Shown piece after piece: positions 6,141 through 10,129 of a stretch of 10,129 nucleotides of DNA. This DNA comes from Burkholderiales bacterium (GTDB lineage: Bacteria; Pseudomonadota; Gammaproteobacteria; Burkholderiales; Casimicrobiaceae). Each line of letters starts with the position of its first letter. Positions within the stretch are counted from its first letter, which is position 1. The stretch lies in the NCBI GenBank assembly GCA_031283405.1, contig JAITBX010000106.1, positions 1-10,129 of the forward strand. Direction: 5' to 3'. Both the position numbers and the translations under genes were made by a program. Under the pieces are notes generated by a model that saw only the letters and a list, made by a program, of their open reading frames with translations, searched no databases and was not told the DNA's origin.

Positions 6141-7019
6141 ATGGACGCCATCGCACTTGCCGCCTTTCTCGCCGTCACCGAACACGGCTCTTTCTCGCGC
6201 GCCGCCGAGCAATTGCATCTGACGCAATCGGCGGTCAGCAAACGCATTTCGACGCTGGAATCCTTGCTTGGCGTCACATTGTTTGACCGGCTGGGGCGCA
6301 CGATCGTGTTGACTGAAGCCGGGCGCGTTTTGTTGCCGCGCGCCCAGCAGTTGTTGCGCGACCTCGGCGACAGCCGCCGCGCGCTCGCCAACTTGAGCGG
6401 CCAGGTCAGCGGCACTTTGAGCATTGCCACCAGCCACCATGTCGGTTTGCATCGCTTGCCGCCGGTGTTGCGCGCGTTCGTCAAAACCTGGCCGCAGGTC
6501 AAACTCGATTTGCGTTTCATGGCCTCGGAAGCCGCCGGCGAGGCGCTCTTGCAGGGCGAGGTCGAACTGGCGCTCATCACACTGCCGCTCAAATGCCCGC
6601 CGCCGCTCATTGCCGAGCCGCTGTGGGTCGATGTGTTGCGCGTTGCCGTTGCGAACAAACATCCGTTGGCGGCGCACAAAAAAATCACGCCGTTCATGTT
6701 GATCGAACATCCGGCGATTTTGCCGGAGCCGGGCACGTTCACCCGCACGCTGATTGAAGATGCGTTTGAACCGCTCGAATTGAAACCGCGCGTCGTGCTG
6801 TCCACCAATTATCTGGAGACCATCAAGATGATGGTGTCGGTCGGACTCGGCTGGTCGTTACTGCCGGTTTCAATGCTGGATCACACGCTGACGTCGCCCT
6901 TTTTGACCGGCCTGCACATCGAGCGACGGCTCGGCGTCATCCGCCACAGTGGGCACACGCTATCGAACGCCGCACAAACAATGCTGGCGCAGCTTCATGA
7001 AATGGCGCGTAAAAAATAA
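6141..7019 (+). CDS. LysR-family transcriptional regulator
   Basis: DNA-binding regulator of 292 residues, expected to act as a tetramer. The N-terminal winged helix-turn-helix spans about 1-60, with the helix-turn-helix at 18-40 (FSRAAEQLHLTQSAVSKRIS), followed by LFDRLGRTIVLTEAG (48-62). A linker helix at about 60-90 leads to the substrate-binding co-inducer domain from GTLSIATSHH (91-100) to the end. The start ATG at 6141 begins MDAIALAAF, exactly where LysR proteins normally begin, but has no Shine-Dalgarno site. The co-inducer domain (SHHVGLHRLPPVLRAF) reminds me of betaproteobacterial regulators found next to leucine-biosynthesis genes, but no leu gene lies here, so the target and effector are unknown. 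Repeat copy C begins just after the stop. No divergent partner gene is present, which is unusual for this family. Confidence 0.93.
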   Translation: MDAIALAAFLAVTEHGSFSRAAEQLHLTQSAVSKRISTLESLLGVTLFDRLGRTIVLTEAGRVLLPRAQQLLRDLGDSRRALANLSGQVSGTLSIATSHHVGLHRLPPVLRAFVKTWPQVKLDLRFMASEAAGEALLQGEVELALITLPLKCPPPLIAEPLWVDVLRVAVANKHPLAAHKKITPFMLIEHPAILPEPGTFTRTLIEDAFEPLELKPRVVLSTNYLETIKMMVSVGLGWSLLPVSMLDHTLTSPFLTGLHIERRLGVIRHSGHTLSNAAQTMLAQLHEMARKK

Positions 7020-7025
7020 ATGTCT

Positions 7026-7155
7026 TTCTCTCTCTTTGCGGATGTAGGGGCGACCTGCGGTCGCCCGAACCTTTGCGAGCGATAGAATGCTACTCCTACA
7101 CCCTCTCCCGTCCCTTCGGGGCGTCCTCTCCCGCAAGCGGGAGAGAAGAAAGAAT
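7026..7155 (+). repeat. REP/BIME-like palindromic repeat, copy C
   Basis: Fills the space after the LysR gene. It has a GTAG foot (7044-7047) followed directly by stem GGGCGACC/GGTCGCCC (7048-7055/7059-7066), a partly decayed second arm ending CTAC (7095-7098 region), and a hairpin CTCTCCCGC/GCGGGAGAG (7126-7134/7137-7145). Bases 7044-7133 match the reverse complement of copy B at 79 of 90 positions. Its right end GGGAGAGAAGAAAGAAT resembles the matching ends of copies A and B. The B hairpin GCGGCA/TGCCGC is degenerate here (GCGATA/TGCTAC). No T-run follows the last hairpin, so it is not a standard intrinsic terminator. Confidence 0.8.
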
Positions 7156-7203
7156 GTGCAGACTTGAAACAAAAAAACTCCAGCGCCTCAACGGCGCCCC
7201 TAG

Positions 7204-7232
7204 TTGGCAATTCTTGCTCTTCCTTTTATGAT
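7204..7232 (+). promoter_or_regulatory. Sigma70-type promoter of the small exported protein gene
   Basis: TTGGCA (7204-7209), exactly 17 bp spacer, TATGAT (7227-7232): five of six bases match at each box. Initiation is expected near 7239, giving a leader of about 65 bases to the ATG at 7305. It argues against starting the gene upstream at 7164. Confidence 0.65.
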
Positions 7233-7304
7233 ACGGCAAAGGATATGGAAAATGATGCGAAAAATGATGCGGAAAAAACGCTCCTGCTTGCCCGAACGCT
7301 CATT

Positions 7305-7745
7305 ATGCTTCTGAAACGACTTGCCTTTTTCTCATTGTGCGTCTTTTTGCTTGCCGCCGGTGTTTCTTGCACGCGCTCCGATCCGCAGGCCGCGCTGGAC
7401 GCTGCCGTCAAGAGCTTGCAGACGTCGCTGGAGAAAAAGGACGCCGACGCGGTGATGGCGCTGCTCCATCCTGACTTTTCGGCGCAACAATCGGAGAACG
7501 ATCTCGAATGGGCAAGGCAAACGATGCGGCTGATGTTTCTGCGGTACAAAAACATTCACATCGTCGTGTTCTCGCAAAACAGCCGGATCAGCGACCGCGC
7601 CGGCAGCGTTGCCGCCACTGACGCCGAAGTCGCGCTGACCGGCGCCGAGGGCTTGATTCCCGACAGCGCCCGCCATTATCACGTCAAACTCGATTGGCGC
7701 TTGATGGACAAGCAATGGAAGCTGATCGGATTGCGGTGGGAGTAA
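7305..7745 (+). CDS. Small exported or lipoprotein-like protein, possible NTF2-like fold
   Basis: A 146-residue product from the ATG at 7305. The frame is open back to 7164, but only this start gives a normal signal sequence: basic MLLKR, hydrophobic core LAFFSLCVFLLAAG, then VSC with cysteine at 22. The sequence before the cysteine (A-G-V-S-C) departs from the lipobox because glycine is at -3, so lipidation is doubtful. The mature part DPQAALDAAVKSLQTSLEKKDADAVMALLHPDF (27-59), followed by alternating strands ending HYHVKLDWRLMDKQWKLIGLRW, has the helix-then-sheet pattern of NTF2/SnoaL-like proteins; that fold call is inference. No Shine-Dalgarno site is evident. An ATG at 7245 is an alternative start but would put a charged 20-residue stretch before the signal. 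lplT follows after 60 bp, so the two may be cotranscribed and both relate to the envelope. Confidence 0.75.
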   Translation: MLLKRLAFFSLCVFLLAAGVSCTRSDPQAALDAAVKSLQTSLEKKDADAVMALLHPDFSAQQSENDLEWARQTMRLMFLRYKNIHIVVFSQNSRISDRAGSVAATDAEVALTGAEGLIPDSARHYHVKLDWRLMDKQWKLIGLRWE

Positions 7746-7805
7746 TGCAGTGACTCTGGCCCTCTTCGCGCTTATCTTTGTGCGCATTTTTGTGCTGCCG
7801 TTCTG

Positions 7806-9101
7806 ATGAAGCACGGTTTTTACACCATCATCGCGGCGCAGTTTTTTTCATCGCTGGCCGACAATGCGCTCTTGATTGCCGCCATCGCTTTGTTAACCGA
7901 AACCATGCCGGACGACGCTTCATGGATGACGCCGCTGTTGAGAGGAACGTTCATCTTGTCGTATGTGTTGTTCGCCGCTTTCGTCGGCGCGTTCGCCGAC
8001 GCCATGCCCAAAGGCCGCGTGATGTTGATCACCAACACGATCAAATTCGGCGGCTGTCTGCTTCTGATTTTCGGCATGCACCCGCTGGCGGCTTACGCCG
8101 TCGTCGGCCTCGGCGCCGCCGCGTACTCTCCGGCCAAATACGGCATCTTGACCGAACTGTTGCCGCCGAAACAGTTGGTCGCCGCCAACAGTTGGATCGA
8201 AGGCGCGACAGTCGCGTCGATCATCTTCGGCGCGTCGATCGGCGGCGCGCTGGTCAGCGACAGCATTGGCCAATTTCTGATCAGCATCACGCCGCCGTTC
8301 ATTCATTCCGTCGCCGATGCGGCGATGTTCATCATCATGTTCGGCTACGTCATCGCCGCCGTATTCAACGTATTCATTCCCAACACCGGCGTCGATCATC
8401 GCATTCCGAGCAAGAACCCGCTCTTTCTGGTGCGCGAATTTTCGCACTGCGTTTTGTTGCTGTGGCGCGACCGTTTGGGGCAGATTTCGCTGGCGACAAC
8501 GACGCTTTTTTGGGGCGCGGGCGCAACCCTGCAATTCGTCGTGCTCGATTGGGCGGCGGGAGCGTTGGGCTATTCCCTCTCGAAAGCTACTTATTTGCAA
8601 GCGGTCGTCGCCGGCGGCGTGGCTGTCGGCGCCGTTCTTGCCGCCAAGTTGGTGTCGCTGCGTAACTCGGTCAAAATTTTGCCGCTCGGCGCCGTGATGG
8701 GGATCGTAGTTATCGCCATGATCTTCGTTCACCATCTTCGCATCGCCGTTCCTCTGCTGGTGCTCCTCGGCGTCATGTCCGGCTTCTTCGTGGTGCCGAT
8801 GAATGCGTTGCTGCAACATCGCGGCCACGTTTTGATGGGCGCGGGTCACTCGATCGCCGTGCAGAATTTCAATGAAAATATCGGCGTTCTGGTGATGGTG
8901 TCGCTGTACGCTGCCATGATGCACGCCGATATTTCCGTCAATGTCGCCATCACCATATTCGGCTGTTTTCTCTTCGTGATCACGGGGCTGATTATCATCA
9001 AGCACGCGCGCAATCAAGCGCGCGGCGATTCGCTGCACCTGATCGGAATGGAAAAACCGAAAGAGCGGCCATCGCTGTCGCCGCCTCGCCAAAAGCCATA
9101 G
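7806..9101 (+). CDS. lplT: Lysophospholipid transporter LplT (MFS)
   Basis: Major facilitator superfamily flippase of the inner membrane that brings lysophospholipids such as lysophosphatidylethanolamine to the inner leaflet for re-acylation. The product has 431 residues (E. coli 397), with about 12 hydrophobic segments. Family signatures: AQFFSSLADNALL (11-23), FADAMPKGRVM (63-73), GLGAAAYSPAKYGILTELLP (101-120), FWGAGATLQF (235-244), GVMSGFFVVPMNALLQHRG (322-340) and GAGHSIAVQNFNEN (345-358). The extra length is a hydrophilic tail after residue 400 rich in charged residues and proline. The ATG at 7806 has no Shine-Dalgarno site; the 60-bp gap upstream shows no clear promoter. In E. coli lplT is followed by aas, the 2-acylglycerophosphoethanolamine acyltransferase; here a repeat cluster and tRNAs follow, so the acyltransferase must be elsewhere or absent. 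Confidence 0.94.
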   Translation: MKHGFYTIIAAQFFSSLADNALLIAAIALLTETMPDDASWMTPLLRGTFILSYVLFAAFVGAFADAMPKGRVMLITNTIKFGGCLLLIFGMHPLAAYAVVGLGAAAYSPAKYGILTELLPPKQLVAANSWIEGATVASIIFGASIGGALVSDSIGQFLISITPPFIHSVADAAMFIIMFGYVIAAVFNVFIPNTGVDHRIPSKNPLFLVREFSHCVLLLWRDRLGQISLATTTLFWGAGATLQFVVLDWAAGALGYSLSKATYLQAVVAGGVAVGAVLAAKLVSLRNSVKILPLGAVMGIVVIAMIFVHHLRIAVPLLVLLGVMSGFFVVPMNALLQHRGHVLMGAGHSIAVQNFNENIGVLVMVSLYAAMMHADISVNVAITIFGCFLFVITGLIIIKHARNQARGDSLHLIGMEKPKERPSLSPPRQKP

Positions 9102-9102
9102 A

Positions 9103-9129
9103 CTGGGATGAAGCGTGGCGTAATCCCAG
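9103..9129 (+). repeat. Inverted repeat directly after lplT
   Basis: CTGGGAT (9103-9109) and ATCCCAG (9123-9129) form a 7-bp stem around a 13-base loop AAGCGTGGCG-type sequence. It starts one base after the lplT stop. There is no T-run, so intrinsic termination is not supported. The loop with its ATCC/GGAT arms resembles short intergenic palindromes seen in many proteobacteria (from memory). Confidence 0.5.
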
Positions 9130-9164
9130 CATGGTATGGGGTAAGCGCTGCCAACGTATCAGGG

Positions 9165-9363
9165 CGTAGGGGCGACCCCCGCGAAGGCGGGGGGTCGCCC
9201 CTACGAATGGAAGGCGTGACGATTGCGTTGTTGGGCACATCGACCACGGAAAAATCAAAGGGCGGGTTTGAAACCCGCCCTTACGGGAAAGGCCGGGGGT
9301 TTGTTCAGCGCCAAGCAAGCCCTCTCCCGCAGATACGCCGTAGGGGCACGGCGTGCCGTGCCC
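9165..9363. repeat. Cluster of GTAG/GTAA-footed hairpins (region D)
   Basis: Three separate hairpins lie in the 438-bp gap (9102-9539) between lplT and the tRNAs. The first is a 15-bp perfect stem, GTAGGGGCGACCCCC/GGGGGTCGCCCCTAC (9166-9180/9190-9204), extended by a flanking C-G pair. The second has arms GGGCGGGTTT/AAACCCGCCC (9260-9269/9271-9280) with foot GTAA read on the - strand (9281-9284). The third is foot GTAG (9340-9343) plus stem GGGCACGGC/GCCGTGCCC (9344-9352/9355-9363). Between them GCCGGGGGTTTGT (9291-9303) echoes the string in copy B. From 9364 to 9497 I see no gene or recognisable element; the open frames there run through repeats and look spurious. Confidence 0.7.
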
Positions 9364-9497
9364 ACCGTAGGGGATGCCGCCCTCAGCGTCCTGCTTTCGG
9401 GCGGGTGTGGCGCGTGTCATTTGAAATGCTGCCTTTGCCAACGGAATTGCAAAACGCATGACGCGCCAATCCCTTCGTCATCGGATCAAGGGCTGTG

Positions 9498-9526
9498 TTG
9501 ACCTAAAAAGACGGAGGGATTAAAAT
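9498..9526 (+). promoter_or_regulatory. Promoter of the tRNA-Tyr/Gly/Thr-tuf unit
   Basis: TTGACC (9498-9503), 17-bp spacer, TAAAAT (9521-9526). Both boxes match five of six consensus bases, with ideal spacing. Initiation would fall near 9533, only about seven bases before the first tRNA. The strength fits a stable-RNA operon. Confidence 0.75.
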
Positions 9527-9539
9527 AATTCGCTTCGCT

Positions 9540-9624
<85 letters not shown>

Positions 9625-9674
9625 GCAGCAAAAAGCGGTACGGTACAAGAAAGCGACGGCTCTGCCGAATGAAA

Positions 9675-9748
9675 GCGGGTGTAGCTCAATGGTAGAGCAG
9701 AAGCCTTCCAAGCTTACGACGAGGGTTCGATTCCCTTCACCCGCTCCA
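9675..9748 (+). tRNA. tRNA-Gly(TCC)
   Basis: 74 bases including CCA. Acceptor arms GCGGGTG (9675-9681) and CACCCGC (9738-9744) pair fully, with T as discriminator. Anticodon TCC is at 9707-9709 in loop CTTCCAA. The D arm GCTCAATGGTAGAGC and the T arm AGGGTTCGATTCCCT are intact. It follows tRNA-Tyr by 50 bp and is probably cotranscribed. Confidence 0.97.
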
Positions 9749-9833
9749 GCAGCTTGGCAAGCGATTGAAAAACAAGCGCTTATGGAATGAGTTTCGGTGG
9801 GCGCGGAAGCAGAAAGTAGGCGGCAGGACAGTC

Positions 9834-9908
<75 letters not shown>

Positions 9909-9993
9909 CGAGAGGTGTTCGTTGATTTCACGAAAGTGAGCGCGGCAAACGCCACAGTCGATAAAGCAAAGATAGAGAGTGCAGTCAAGAGAT

Positions 9994-10000
9994 AAAGGAG
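9994..10000 (+). promoter_or_regulatory. Ribosome binding site of tuf
   Basis: AAAGGAG lies 10 bases before the ATG at 10011, a strong site as expected for one of the most highly expressed proteins. Confidence 0.75.
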
Positions 10001-10010
10001 TCGGTGAAAA

Positions 10011-10129
10011 ATGGCCAAAGGAAAATTTGAGCGGACGAAGCCGCACGTGAACGTTGGAACGATTGGGCACGTAGATCACGGGAAGACGACACTGACAGCG
10101 GCGATCACGACCGTGCTGTCGAAACAATT
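10011..10129 (+). CDS. tuf: Elongation factor Tu, N-terminal fragment (partial)
   Basis: GTPase that delivers aminoacyl-tRNA to the ribosome. Only the first 39 codons plus two bases are in the window; the gene runs off the right edge. The sequence MAKGKFERTKPHVNVGTIGH starts like other bacterial EF-Tu proteins, and the P-loop GHVDHGKT is at residues 19-26. The preceding tRNA-Tyr/Gly/Thr order is the conserved context of one tuf copy in proteobacteria, where it is usually followed by tRNA-Trp, secE and nusG (from memory; those would lie outside the window). Probably cotranscribed with the tRNAs. Confidence 0.97.
   Translation, partial: MAKGKFERTKPHVNVGTIGHVDHGKTTLTAAITTVLSKQ

Noticed and set aside
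7126..7145. Strong hairpin after the LysR gene as an intrinsic terminator
   Set aside because: No T-run follows it on either side in a suitable position; it belongs to the repeat family.
7164..7304. Longer N-terminus for the small exported protein
   Set aside because: It would begin inside the end of repeat C, precede the only good promoter, and bury the signal sequence at residue 48 onward.
7920..9092. 390-codon open frame on the - strand opposite lplT
   Set aside because: The product is rich in His, Arg, Asp and Gln with no hydrophobic core, typical of an antisense reading of a membrane-protein gene; lplT is certain on the + strand.
9103..9363. CRISPR array
   Set aside because: The repeats are palindromes of differing sequence and irregular spacing, with no constant repeat-spacer unit and no cas genes.
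9108..9501. Open frames on both strands between lplT and tRNA-Tyr
   Set aside because: They translate palindromic repeats (the same hairpin gives similar peptides on both strands) and have no ribosome sites.

Overview
The window looks like chromosomal housekeeping DNA from a betaproteobacterium. The evidence is the tRNA-Tyr(GTA), tRNA-Gly(TCC), tRNA-Thr(GGT), tuf order at the right end, the heptose/LPS genes, and Alr, WaaF, CobB and LplT proteins that match Gram-negative family members from memory. Base composition is moderately GC-rich (33/60 GC by hand count in one hldD line). I cannot name the genus.

Layout, left to right. (1) A 5'-truncated alanine racemase (alr) followed 45 bp later by hldD, ADP-heptose epimerase, on the + strand. 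(2) A convergent - strand group: ilvE, then waaF (heptosyltransferase II), then an AT-rich orphan ORF that ends 32 bp from the hldD stop. (3) On the + strand, a CobB-type sirtuin, a small putative membrane protein whose GTG start lies 1 bp after the sirtuin stop, and a LysR-type regulator whose best promoter would give a leaderless mRNA. (4) A small secreted or lipoprotein-like protein with its own good sigma70-type promoter, then lplT, a lysophospholipid flippase. (5) A tRNA-Tyr/Gly/Thr cluster with a good promoter, leading into the start of tuf (EF-Tu), cut by the window edge.

Many genes serve the cell envelope: alr makes D-alanine for peptidoglycan, hldD makes the activated heptose that waaF adds to the LPS inner core, and lplT moves lysophospholipids inward for repair. 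ilvE, cobB and tuf are general metabolism, protein deacylation and translation.

The least ordinary part is the intergenic DNA. Four long gaps (3564-3738, 4663-5068, 7020-7304, 9102-9539) contain related, palindrome-rich repeats. Two copies in opposite orientation match at 79 of 90 positions by hand alignment. A third shares other modules and one end, and a fourth gap has a cluster of hairpins. Most hairpins have a GTAG (once GTAA) foot directly next to the stem, the hallmark of REP/BIME elements. No transposase is present. I see no CRISPR array, prophage, toxin-antitoxin pair or defence island, and I do not claim a new system; the repeats and the AT-rich orphan ORF are the best candidates for follow-up.
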